From Pegoplata infirma (Eukaryota; Arthropoda; Insecta; Diptera; Anthomyiidae), in assembly GCA_963921195.1 (NCBI GenBank), contig OY992537.1, positions 49,047,943-49,111,942 of the forward strand: DNA of 64,000 bases. The letters are read 5' to 3'. Below are positions 12,341 through 24,459 of the stretch, piece after piece; within the stretch, counting starts at the first letter, position 1, and every line of letters starts with the position of its first letter. The notes beneath the pieces are model-generated. The model was not told where the DNA came from and searched no databases. It worked only from the letters and a program-made list of their open reading frames with translations. Made by a program: the position numbers and the translations under genes.

Positions 12341-14073
12341 TCATAGTGTTAACTTTTTAATACATTTGTTAAATTCAAAATATTTTTTTTTTTTAATTTT
12401 TTTAAACATAACCAAAATTTTGCAGTAATTAATTTTTAGTTTTACTAACATAATTTTTTGTTAAACTTACTAACAAACGGTTCAAAATAATAAGAAATTA
12501 GGGATTCTATAACGGGTTATTAGAGTTTCTTCAAACAGTGACAAACTTTTATAATTATATTATTTTCGTGTTATTAAAACAATAAATAAATTGAGTTTTA
12601 ACCATTTTGGCGGCTTTTTAAAAATCATATTATTTAACGAATTGTAAAAAAAATTACAATATAATTTAAAATTTTCTGTTATTTAAACTGCACCTTTTTT
12701 TGTTACAATTTAAATTAGTAGAAATTTGAGTTTAAAAAAAAACTCTATAAATAATTTTTATTTATAACTATAATTTGCCAAATTTCTAAAAGAATTAAGA
12801 AAATTTTTGCTTTTAATTTCTTGAAATTATAATTTTAATATAAAACTAACAGTTTAAAGGTTTTAACAGTAAGCAGTGCAAATTTTTGATAACAAATAAT
12901 AATGCTGTAATAGAATTTTAAAAGATTTTTTTTCAGTTTTTCTTTTTTTAGAAAAAAAAAAAAATTTATTTTATCAAAGAAATTTTTGTTTTCCCCCTAT
13001 ATACTTTTTTGTTAGTTTAGTTTATGTATAAAAAAAAAAATCCTATAAAATCTTAATAATTGGCAAAGAAAATTAATTGAAATGATAAAAGAAAAAAATA
13101 TGGAATGATTCCTTTTAACCATAAATAATTGATTTTTTAACATTTTTTCCTTAAACTAAAAAGAAAAACGAGAATTTATTTCATAAAACAAAAAAAAAAA
13201 GGTATTTTTAAAGGTTTTTTTGTGGTCAGGCCTTTTAAACACACTTTAAACTTAATATACAAAAAAAAAACGCAAATCTAACCTCACTTTAATTTTTTTC
13301 TTAAAAACTAACCTAACTTTTGTGACATTTTCATAAAAAAATATTAAGAAAATTATGTGTATAACGATGTAATTACAATTTTTGAGACATCGTCAATTTT
13401 AGTTAAAATTGTTATAAATTTGATGGCAATTTTTTTTTTTTTTTTTAAATTTTTTTATTTTATTTCTTAAATCTTTCCTTAAATTACCCAGACCTTCTCC
13501 TTTCCCCTAAATATTAATTGAGTTTAGGTTTTTGTATTTTAAACAAAAGACTACTGAAATTTTTGAAAGTCTTGTTTATAAAATTTTTGATATTTTTGCT
13601 ATTTAACGCATGCATACAATAAATATATAAATATTTTTTTTTTTAAATAAAATCTAGGTTTTTTTTACAAATTTTATTTTCAATGCACCTTTTATTGAAA
13701 TTTATTTTTTGTTTTGTTATTATTTAGATTTTAATTTATTTTTAATAATTTTTGTTCTTATTTTCATATTTTGTAAAAAAAAAAACTTCAATATCTTTAT
13801 GATTCAAAATTCATATTATCAAACAAAAGGGTTGTTATCCTGTAAGTAAATTTTCTGAGGATTTATTTAAAAAAAATTCAATGTTTAACATTTTACCATA
13901 CTATAAATTAAATCGATGTTGTATGCAGAATTAATATTATGTACAAGTCATTGTTGTTAATAATCCTCATAAAAAAAAAATCGTTGTTTAATTAAGAAAT
14001 TTCAAAAAAATTTTAGAAAAAATTTAAGGTCAAGTATTTTACGGTACAATTGTTTTTTTTTGAATTTTTTCAA
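12341..14073. other. AT-rich intron, nothing recognised
   Basis: Only simple A/T runs and short words; no terminal repeats, frames or RNA landmarks. Confidence 0.6.
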
Positions 14074-14313
14074 CACAGAGAAAACGGATTAATTGTCCCT
14101 GCTGAACCTGAAGCCAATTGTATGTGTTGGATGCAACAACCAAATTTCTGTTTGAAATTATCAAAAATTGTTTAAGGTATTTGAAAATCTTTTGTCATGT
14201 TATAGTGTTACCTTAACTATATTTCTTACGTTATAACCGAAAAAATTGGTTATTTTAACTGAGCCATTCAATTGGCTCCAAATTCGGCTCACCTTACGGT
14301 TCTGGGTTCTCTG
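14074..14313. mobile_element. Small MITE with CACAGAGAA ends
   Basis: It starts CACAGAGAAAACGG and ends GGTTCTGGGTTCTCTG. The interior includes GAACCTGAAGCCAATTG against CAATTGGCTCCAAATTC, an inverted pair. The right flank is TA, the left is AA. Confidence 0.45.
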
Positions 14314-14972
14314 TAAATTAATTTAAGTATTTAAATAAAATAATACTTGATTAGTTATTCTCATAAATCTACTAGCTGAATCCGTAAACGTTTGTTTGCC
14401 CGGATATATCTAAAGAGCTTCAACCCAGAGTTACCTATCAGGTCCATTAAGCATGCTCAATATTATGGCAAAAACTACATACATTTTGAAGTGCTGTGAA
14501 ATCGCACTGAAATATAGAATTTCGTAATAAAATCTCAGCGCCATCTACTATATCCAAATTTTATCAGAAAACTTTTTTTTTGGAATTATTTGCGAAAAGA
14601 AATTTTTATTCGAAAGGAAATTTATTTTTTTAATAATCATATGTTGTGAATTTGAGCCAAATCGTCCCTTAAATACAAAAAATTTCAATATCACGACAAC
14701 AGCGCAAATTTTATACTGAAACCTATTTTGGTTTAAAAAAAATTTGTTGGGAATTTGAGCCACATCATATCACAAAAATTTAAATATCAATACAACAGCA
14801 CCACCTATCGGGACTAAACTCAAGATAACCCTTACCCCTGACTAAACTAATATTGTCTAAGTTTTGTGTCACTCGATCTAGCGGTTCTTGAGTAATAAAG
14901 TTACAAAAGTTTCTACCAAGCAAAATCTTTGTAATGAGTTAAGAAAATCAATCAGTACTTCTGCATTATATA

Positions 14973-16056
14973 CACTGAAAAAAAAGACATAACTAAATTT
15001 AAGGAAAAAATGTCTTTAAAAATTTATCATGAATTTTCCTAAAATTTAGTTAAATTTAACTTAAAAATGAGAAATTTTCTTAACTATGAGGAAAAAATTT
15101 TAGTTCATTTACTTATAATTAGTTCATAGTTTTCTTTAAATGGATTTTTTAAATATTAGGAAAAAAATTCTTACTGAAAAAGAAATTTTCCACAAATCTA
15201 AGAATCGTATCTTTATTTTTAAGACATATTTCTTAAAAAACAATTTAGTTCAAGTTTAGTTAAAATTTACTAAAAAAAACATCATCGTATTTCTCTTCTT
15301 TGAATTGAGGAAGTGTACTTCTTAGAATTTAGTTAATGAGTTCTGAGAATTTAGTAAATAACTTCTTAGAATTTAGTTAAAAATTCAAAATGGCGATATC
15401 TCGAAAACTAAGCGAGATAGAGCGAAACAGATGAAATTTTCAAAAGAAAGACTACAAAGAAAAATATGGAATAGCCTAGCTCTGCATAGCTGTCGGGGTC
15501 TCAAGACCCTAATTTTAGATCTAAAATTTGAAATTCCCGAGATTTTGTATATACACATATCTCGGTAAATACTGCCAAAACGTGAAAACGTCCAACGGCA
15601 TTTTTATAGCTCTTGACTCGTAGAACACTTCCGCAAAATACCCGAAAGCCCTCCGATTAATAGTTTTTAAGTTATCCGGTTTTTAAGATTCTCAAGACCC
15701 TATCAGGCCCCTTATTACCGTATCTCAAAAACTAAGCAAGTTAGAGCGAAACGGACACAAGTTTTGGTTCAAAATCTATGGGGAACCTTAAAGGACCCAA
15801 CGGGGTCTCGAGTTAAATGGGGTCCGAACCCATGGGTCCAGGGTCTAGAGCCAATCTATTTCTAAAATGTGAAGTATAATTTTTCCCATTTTCTAGTTAA
15901 AATTGGCTTAAAATTAAATAACTTTGTTTTCCTTATTTTTGGGAAAATTATGAACTAAAACCAAGAAAAAAAATCTTTGGAGCCAAATCATTCCCTCTTT
16001 TTCTCAAAATTGAGTTAATTTTCCCAGATTTTAGTTCGTTTTTTTTTTTGAGTGTA
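14973..16056 (+). mobile_element. Family A element, uninterrupted copy with TA duplication
   Basis: TA (14971-14972) precedes CACTGAAAAAAAAGACATAA, and TTTTTTTTTTTGAGTG precedes TA (16057-16058). It carries GGCGATATCTCGAAAACTAA and TCTCAAAAACTAAGCAAG in the family order. This is the best reference copy of the family in the window. Confidence 0.8.
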
Positions 16057-16109
16057 TAATGAGTACCATTAACACTAGAATTATTTTAAGCTCAAAAGCA
16101 ACCACACCA

Positions 16110-16740
16110 ATTCGAAGATTCAAATTGTAATTCGTGAAAGATCAATTGTAATTCGTAAAAGATCAATTGTAATTCGTAAAAGATCAATTGTAATTCGTAA
16201 AACATCAATTGTAGTTCGTAAAAGATCAATTGTTACTCGAAGATTCCAATTGTAATTCGAAAAAGATCAATGGAAATTCGGTTGATATTTTTCGAATTAC
16301 AATTGGAATCTTCGAATTACAATTGATCTTTTTCGAATAACAATTGATTTTTTCGAATTACAATTGATCTTTTTCAAATTACAATTAATATTTTTCTAAT
16401 TACAATTGATCTTTTACGAATTACAATTGATCTTTTTCGAATTACAAATGATCTTTTACGAATTACAATTGATCTTTCACGAATTACAATTAATCTTTTA
16501 CGAATTACAATTGATCTTCTACGAATTACAATTAATCTTTTACGAATTACAATTGATCTTTTACGAATAACAATTGGAATCTGCGAATTACAAATAGAAT
16601 CTTCGAATTAGTATGGAATCTTCGAATTACAAGTAGATTCTTCGAATTACAAATGTAATCTTCGAATTACAAATGTAATCTTCGAAAAACAAATAGAATC
16701 TTCGAATTACAATTGGTCTTTTACGAATTACACCTGTAAT
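16110..16740. repeat. 21-bp satellite that reverses orientation
   Basis: The monomer AATTGTAATTCGTAAAAGATC is repeated about eight times to near 16280. The array then flips to its complement (GAATTACAATTGATCTTTT) and continues about twenty times to 16740. Variants with GGAATCTTCG mark the flip and the distal end. Confidence 0.9.
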
Positions 16741-16955
16741 TGGTGTATCACTATAAAATATCACTTTAATCGGAGTTTATCTTCTGTTCCCAGCTTCAGC
16801 CTCAAAATTGGAATTTTTGCAAAAAGGACTTTAAAAAAAATAATTAAAAATTTTCTTATTAAAATTATTTTTGTATAATATTTAGTTTTGAATACGTAAG
16901 TATGAAATTGAACGATTTTACGGCATCATTAACCCGTTCAAACTTGATACTAAAA

Positions 16956-18116
16956 CAAGTAGAAAAATTAAATTCGACTTGGTCGAATCTATGAATACCC
17001 TCCACAATGTTATCTGATAGTAATTTTCTAAAAAAAATTAAAAAAAATTGCATTACAAATTTTTTATTAGAAATATCTATATAATTTTGAGTCAAACTTT
17101 CTTTTAATCAATCAAATTTTTTTGAGTGTAAAAGTTTTTTGACTGTCAAAATTTTTTTGAGTCTGCAATTTCATTAAAAAAAAAAAAAATATTAATAATG
17201 TGTACATTTTTTTTTTGAGTGTAACATTTTTTTTTTGAGTGTAAATATTTTTTTAGTGTACAATTTCTTTGAGTAACAAATTACTTTGTAAAATATTTTT
17301 GTTGTTTTATACCTATATGTAATACAAAAAAAACTATTTCACATATTTTTCTCTTTTTATATTACCATCCTCTTCTTTAAAAACCAAAAACATATTAACA
17401 TTCAATCATACACATACTTTATTTGATTTTTTCCCGTTACATACAGTTACACTAACAAATACAAAACAATAACAAATATTTACTTGTCTAACAACTAAAC
17501 TGCACCCCACCACAAGAAAACAAACAACAACAAGTTTTACAAAACTGGTATTTCACCATGCTTTTAAAACTTGTTTAACGAGTTTTCAACAGTTTAAGGT
17601 GAAACAAATCTGAAATTCACTGCTATGATTATAACTTTTGAACCACTGAACCGATTTTGCTGAAATTCAAAACCAAATAGCCTTGGGGAACGACAAATAT
17701 ATATGCTCAGCTTCAGCCCCCTCAGAATTGTCTTTCGAAAGTTATAGTGGTTTTAATCTTGTAAATTCGAAAAATACCCTTGCCGAAATTTACTATTTTG
17801 CTCATAACTTTTGAACCACTGGACCGATTTGGCTGGATTGCAATACCAACCTGACCCGGTAAATGGAGAACATATATGTCAAACTTCAGGAGCCTCCGTA
17901 AAGTCTTTCAAAAGTTAGCGTGTTTTCAACGGACAGACAGACAGACGGACGGACGGACGGACGGACGGACGGACGGACGGACATCGCTAGATCGACTTAA
18001 AATCGATCAAGGATCATGAATATATATACTTTATAGGGTCCTAGACCAATATTTCGATGTGTTACAAACGGAATGATAAACTTATATATACCCTCTATCA
18101 CTAGAGTGGAGGGTAT
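16956..18116 (+). mobile_element. mini-me/INE-1-like element inserted in the foldback arm
   Basis: It begins CAAGTAGAAAAATTAAATTC and ends CACTAGAGTGGAGGGTATA. Landmarks are CATAACTTTTGAACCACTG (twice), a GACA then GGAC microsatellite (about 17930-17982), CATCGCTAGATCGACTTAAA and ACTTTATAGGGTCC. The segment 17100-17290 within it contains five TTTTTTGAGTGTA-like ends. Confidence 0.7.
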
Positions 18117-19684
18117 AAAAATGGCAGAAAAACTCATTTTTTTCAAAACTTTAAAATTTTATTAAAAAAAATTTTTAAATATATAACACCGTGTGACAGT
18201 CAAAATTGGACCTGAACCAGAACACATACACATAAAACTAGAGGCAGAATATAGAAAAACTGCGTTCTCAGTTTTTCATTTGGTGATCTTTTGTCCTTTT
18301 TAAAGGACTTCAAATTTTAAGGATATAAAAATTTCTAAAAAATGTTTAAAATATTTCTACCCATCAATTTATGTCAATATGGATTTCATATGAAAGAGGA
18401 CCATCTTTAGAAACGAAATTAATTTTTTGTTTTAATTTTTCAGCACGAAAAATTTTAATTATTGTCCTTTAAAAATTTGATCCTTTCATATCCTTGAGAC
18501 TATCCAATATATTTTTCTCAAAAAAATATATGTTGAAACCTTATATATAAATAACCACATACTGCAATCTTTTTGCAAAGCTATATTAATTAAGCCTTAA
18601 CAAAAAATCATATTAAACGTCGAATATTAAAAAAAAAATTGTTGAACAACAAAGCAATCAAAGTTAGAAAAATAATGGGCATTACTTTTTGGACTTGCAA
18701 ATTATTATATACACGTGAAACTACATATCGTATATAGAAAAACTGTGTGCTCAGTTTCTCATTTTTTGATCTTTTATCCTTATCAAAGGACTTCATAGTT
18801 TAAAGGATATAAAAATTAAAAAAAAAATATTTAAATATTTGAACCCATCTTTTTATATCAATATGGGTAGAAAATAAAAGACGACAATTTCAATTTTCCC
18901 TTCATATTTTCTCCTTTTCAAAAGACTTCAAAGGATATAAAAAAATCAATTTATGTTAATATATGTATCAAATGAAAGAGGACGATCTCAGTTTTTATTT
19001 TTTAATATTTTTCTTCTTTTCAAAGGATGTAAAAATTTCATAAAAATAATTTTAATATTTCAACCCAAATGAAAGGGGACAAGCTGTGGATATAATTAAT
19101 ATTTAAAAAAAATAGAAATTCTCAAGGATATAAAAGGATTTAATTTAAGAAAAAAATATTTTACAATTTTGCGTCATGATAATTAAAACAAAAAATAATT
19201 TTTATTTCTTCAGATTGTCCTCTTTCATTTAATAGGTAGAAATATTGAAATACGTTTTTAAGAAATTTCTATATATTTTGAAATCTTCTGAAAAGAAGAA
19301 AATGACTAAAAATAAAAACTGAGATCGTCCCCTTTCATTTGATACCCAAATAAACTAATGAATAAAATTATTTAAATAAAATTGTATGTCCTTTGAAGTC
19401 CTTTAAAAAGGAGAAAAAATCAAAAAATTAAAACTGAGATCGTCATATTTTATTTGATACCCATATTGACATAATTTAATGGGAAGAAAATTTCTACTAG
19501 AAATATTTAAAAAAAATTTTAAGAAATTTTTATATCCCTAAAACTTGAAGTCCTTTGAAAAGGAAAAAAAGTCAAAAAATAGAAACTGAATATAGAGTAT
19601 TTCTATAAACGATTTCTAGTCTCACATGTATATGACAATGTACGAGTCCAAAAAGAAATTCCAAAATTTTTCAAACCATGATTA

Positions 19685-20612
19685 CACAGAAAATAATATC
19701 GTGATTTTTTTTTTAATTAAAAATGGATTTGATATTAAATTTAACTTCAATTAAACATTTTAATTGATTCAATTAATGTTTTAATTGAATTCTTAACTTT
19801 ACTGAAAATAAAAATAAAATAAACAAACGAAACCGGTTTTATATGCTTTAGTGTTAGTAGCAAATGAAAAAATAAAATGCAAAAAACAACAAAAAAAAAC
19901 TTTTGAACTATTGTTTTGTATATTTTGGTGGTAGCAGCCAATGAATACATGAAAGCAACAAAAAAATTTAGTTTTATTGTTTTCTTTAAGGCGAGCGGTC
20001 GTTGCGGATAAATTGTTTTGATAATAAAATGTGTACAGTTGTGTTTTGCACATTGACATATAATACAATTTTTTTTTGATTCAACTTTACTAAGGCGACA
20101 AAAATGCATGCAATAACAAGATTTAAAAATAAAAATGTAATTTTAAATAGTTATTGATATTTTAAAATACTACTATAATGTTTCTATGCAAAACTATACC
20201 AAGTGTTTATATTTAATAAAGAAAATAAATTTCTTAATAATATAAAACAAAAACATTCTATGTTTATTTATTTTTAGGCATTTTTTGAAGTTCAACTTTT
20301 AAAATTAAATTGAGTTTTGGTCTTTTTTCAATTAAAAATTTTATGTGAATCAATAAATCTATATTATTGATTTTCAATTTTATATTAATTTTTTTTTATA
20401 TATTTATTTAATTACAATTTTAATTGGTTTTCCATTTTATTTTCAATTAAAACTTTAATTGATTCAATTAACAATTTAATTAAGTTTTAAAACTGTTTTC
20501 AAACAAAATGAGTAATTAATATGCGCATTTTCGTGATACGTCTGAAATCAATTAATTTTTTAATTGAATCAACGAATTTCGTAATTGAAATTCATTTTTA
20601 TTTCTTTCTGTG
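19685..20612. mobile_element. TA-flanked MITE, TTAATTGATTCAATTAA theme
   Basis: TA/CACAGAAAATAAT at the left and TTTCTTTCTGTG/TA at the right. The word TTTTAATTGATTCAATTAA recurs at 19757, 20455 and 20560. The middle (about 19800-20280) looks like a further insertion without visible landmarks. Confidence 0.65.
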
Positions 20613-20711
20613 TACCTTATCGTTCAACAATTTTTTTTTTCAGTATTCTGCTATTAATATAATTTTTTGTTAAGGCTTAATTTATAAAGCTATTACATCA
20701 AAATTTAAGTA

Positions 20712-21206
20712 CAGTCAAACTCGGTTAAAACGAACTCGGTTATAACGAATTCTCGGTTATAACGAACTAACTCTAAAGTACCGACGCTTTAGCATCAATT
20801 TTCACACAAAATGCTTCTTTTATAACGAACTCGGTTATAACGAATCCTCGGTTAAAACGAACTGCTTATTATGGACCCACGAACTCAATTTCATGTATAT
20901 TTACCTTTTTATAACGAACTCCGGTAAATATTTTTTAATGTGTGGCAATCATGTTTATCAAACTAACAAAAGGTTGGAATTTTTTGGTTTATATAATAAT
21001 TTTAATAGAGTTTATTTATATTTTTAATGATTTCTTCTCAATAAGTAGTTTATTTTCTAAAAAAACATCAAATAAAACAAAATTGAATCAATTTTTCTGG
21101 AAATAAAACTAGGTTGATAAAAAATATACCCCGCTTATAGCGAACTTCGCTTATAACGAACTATTTTTACTGGTCCCTCGGAGTTCGTTATAACCGGGTT
21201 CGACTG
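20712..21206. mobile_element. pogo/Tigger-like MITE
   Basis: TA-flanked element with ends CAGTCAAACTCGGTTAAAAC and, inverted, CAGTCGAACCCGGTTATAAC. TATAACGAACTCGG recurs several times. Ends of this kind, CAG plus GGTTATAACGAAC, are typical of pogo-like Tc1/mariner relatives. It is 495 bp long and has no coding sequence. Confidence 0.8.
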
Positions 21207-21592
21207 TATATGGTAAAGTATACATTAGCCTTCAACATATATTTTTTTTTGGAAAAAATAAATTGGATATTCTCAAGGATATGAAAGGATATAATTTTCA
21301 AAGAACATTATTCACAATTTTTGGTCCTGAAAAATTAAAAAAAAAAACGTTTAATTTTTAGAAATTCTCCTCTTTAATTTGATACCCATATTAACATAAA
21401 CTGATGGGTAAAGATATTTAAAAAAATGTTTAGAAATTTTTATATCCCTTAAACTTTGAAGTCCTTTTTAATGGAGAAAAGATCACCAAATGAAAAACTG
21501 AGAACGCAGTTTTATTGTATTCGACCTCTTCTTTCACGTGTATGTGGTCTTGTTCAGGTCCAAAAAAAAAATGAAAAATTGTCACACGGTGT

Positions 21593-22655
21593 AATTTTTT
21601 TTCTGCATTCACTAAGAACAAGAAAAACGTAGAATATCACGGATATTCGCCTAGTCATTTTTCGTGTATCGCGGGATGAAGTTAACAGATTTCACGGAAA
21701 TGTTGGTTTTATCAATAATTTGTCTTAATAAAATCTTTTAACTTACATTTTTAGGAAAATTACCAGTATATGTTGTGGCGTTCTATAGATAGCTGTAAGT
21801 GTGTCATGAAATCATACCGATCTAGGACGTCTTTAACCTACATTGTGGGGGTCAAAAATGACCCCGCAGAAAATTTTAAGTTCAGAGCTTAAATTTATTT
21901 TGATATAAACAAGTATAAAATGGCTTCTGTGCTTTTTACCCCAATTATAATTTCGTGGTGATATATTATCTTTAAAAAAACGTTAACCCTACTGCTGGGG
22001 GTCAAAATTGACCCATTTAGTGAAAAATATATATTTTGTTGATATCAAAAAATTTCAGCACTATGCCTAAAATTTGATGACGGGATCATTTTTGACCCAT
22101 GGTCAATATTGGTTAAAGATATCTTAAAACGGTTACATTTTGGAACTGATTAAAAGTTATCTAATAGATTGCCACAAATTAATTTTCCGTAAAAATATGT
22201 ATATTTTTTACTGAGTGGGTCATGTTTGACCCCCTACCAAGAAGGGTTACCGTTTTTTTTTTTTTAAAGATGGTATATTACTACTAAATTATAATTGGGG
22301 TAAAAACCGGAGAAGCTGTTTTCCACTTGTTTATATCTCAAAATTTAAGCTCTAAACTTATAATTTTCTGCAGGGATCATTTTTGATCCTCTAACAATGT
22401 GTGTTAAAAACGTCATAGATCGGTAAGATTTAATGACAGACTTACAGCTAACTAATAGAATGCCACGACACCAAAAAACGGTTGATTTTCCTAAAAATGT
22501 AATTTAAAGGATTTTATTAAGCTAAAATATTGATAAAACCAACCTTTCCTCGATATCCCCTAACTTCCCCCGCGATACACGAAAAGTGGCCTGACAGTTA
22601 TCCGCAATATTTCACTTTTTTCTTCTCCAAGGTGTTCTTAATGAATGCAGCAAAA
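21593..22655. repeat. Centre of the giant foldback, GGGGTCAAAAATGACCCC motif
   Basis: The arms match from TGCATTCACTAAGAAC (21605) and TTTTCGTGTATCGCGGG (21659) to their complements at 22563-22645. The centre holds TTAACCCTACTGCTGGGGGT (21985) and an inverted relative ending AGAAGGGTTACC (22235-22250). CCCT...AGGG next to a TTAA-like site hints at a piggyBac-type MITE in the centre. Confidence 0.65.
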
Positions 22656-22995
22656 AAAAATATATATTTAAAATTTTTTTTAAAAAAATTTTCAAACTTT
22701 GGACAAAGGAGTTTTGCAATTTTTTTGGTGTCAAGTTTGAACGGGTTAATGATAACGTAAAATCTTTTAATTGCATATTTAAGTATTTACGATCCAATAT
22801 TGTACAAAAACAATTCTTAATTAATTTTAATAAAAAAACTTTTAGTTATTATTTTTTTTAAGTCCTTTTTTGAGGTTCAAAGGACAGAAGGACTTCGATC
22901 GATGTGATATTTTGCATGTAAGTTACCCATAGGGGACCGACACTTTTGGCTAGTATTAGAATTTGAACAGAGAGAAAAGCCCAAAAACGAGCCTA

Positions 22996-23765
22996 GTGTA
23001 CTCCTTTACCGAATCGATCTCTCGATGGTAACAACGAGCTCATGAAGAGCTGTTTCCGTTAATATACTATTGATGAATGCATGTTGCCTTTTCGAAAGCA
23101 ACCTCGGGTCAATCACTCTACACAAATTTGAGCCTATCATTCGTTCCATTGTTTTTAAAAAAAGAAAAAAGACTAATTTTTCCGAAATCCTTCGGAGCTG
23201 TGTGGGAATTTTTCCCAGCCTTCGGGATAAAGGCGACTCTGGTATCCCTCCATAAAGGAATATACATACGACCAGTTGATGCATGCTGTGTATAGATTAT
23301 ACAGCCAAGGGCCTGAAACTTTTAATCGCCCAGATTGATGTTGGTATATTTAGTTTTTCCGAAGCAAAAATGCTTGGGCGTCAGAACGTTCCAAAGATTG
23401 AAGCGGCGTCATAAAATTGCCCGGAAAATGCGTATTAAGAAGGAGATCCAGCGACCCTCCACTGCGGAAGACCACACCCCATTAGGGCTTTCAGGTATCC
23501 CAGGGTGCAAAGAGAAGAAGCCAGAACTTTGTGCAGCCTGGATGCCTCCGAAACGTCTTCTATGGTTCCACAGAAGTTTTTCCAAGAATCCCATTTAGCA
23601 TTTCTTATCATCTTCTTATAACTCTTAAGTTGAAGCCTGCAAGCAGACCAGTCATCGTCCGCTCTTGAAGATTTAGCCTTATTAAAGAGCTTTCTGCAGG
23701 AATCTCTGTTCGTCTGCAACTCATTCGACCACCAATGTTGTTTTTTCCCCTATAGGCTTTGCAGA
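22996..23765 (-). pseudogene. Fragment of the same RNase H-clade non-LTR element, with internal deletion
   Basis: On the minus strand this segment encodes, from about 23745 downwards, QHWWSNELQTNRDSCRKLF and KMIRNAKWDSWKNFCGTIED (the linker before reverse transcriptase), then RVVFIPKAG-like sequence and TMERMI...VIDPRLLSKRQHAF...TETALH. It aligns with 40326-40830 and carries about 285 bp more on its 5' side. About 70 bp present at 40459-40530 are missing here, removing the SPGPD motif. It stops abruptly at about 22996, so it is truncated at both ends. Several frameshifts make it non-functional. Confidence 0.85.
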
Positions 23766-24459
23766 ATGGTAAGACGCATCATTACAATATTCTCAAAAAT
23801 AAACATTTGATTGCATATTGAAAATTTAGATGTTAAAATTTCGCCCCATATTTTTATAAAAATTTAATTTTGTGTGGTAGCTCTCGTAGGAAGTGGAGAA
23901 GGGGGTAGGTGAGTTCTGAAAAAATGTTTTGGGGTGAAAAAGTAACAGGTGTCGGTTATAAATTTTACCCCACAAGGGCAACCATGTGAGCGCTACGAGC
24001 TGATGTCCTAAAAAAATTAAATAAAAAAATGGTGAAAGTTTATTTTTTTAATATTCGGTGTAATAAAGATATTAAATCTTTATACTCTCCGTAACGTGCT
24101 TTTAAAGGGTTAAAATGCGAATATTTTCGGCAGCAAATTTTACAAGGAAAATATTGCTTTAAATTCCGCTACAGAGCAAGTATTCCCTGTAAAAACTTAA
24201 CCCCATGTCATATTCCTCTGACGTAGGATCAGTAGGACACTTTTTGCCACTAGGCTGATTAAATCAGCCAGCAGGAGACGTCGGACAACAGTTGGTGCGC
24301 TTATTACGCTTGTTATTTCTGCAGAAATAGCTTTTGAGAACTTTCATGGGTCCTTTATACCCTTCACTCTAGTGATAGAGGGTACATATAAGTTTGTCAT
24401 TCCGTTTGTAACTCATCGAAATATCGGTCTGGGACCCCATAAAGTATTTATCTTCATGA

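Larger units (their letters stand above)
18186..21592. mobile_element. Long foldback-type element with ACACCGTGTGAC termini
   Basis: Perfect 12-bp inverted ends (ACACCGTGTGAC...GTCACACGGTGT). The next few hundred bases also match in inverse, including GGACCTGAAC and AAACTGAGAACGCAG-type blocks (18240 against 21500). The interior repeats AGGACTTCAAA and GAGGACGATCTC words in both directions. Two younger elements (19685-20612 and 20712-21206) sit inside. Confidence 0.8.
16750..22918. repeat. Giant nested foldback, outer arms 6.2 kb apart
   Basis: The left arm (AATATCAC near 16755, AAAAAGGACTTTAAAAAAA, TCATTAACCCGTTCAAACTT near 16940) returns inverted at 22735-22918. The left arm continues after each insertion: at 18120-18185 after a mini-me, and at 21593 after a 3.4-kb element. 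The right arm runs unbroken to the centre near 22130. The original element was therefore about 1.5 kb. Confidence 0.75.
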
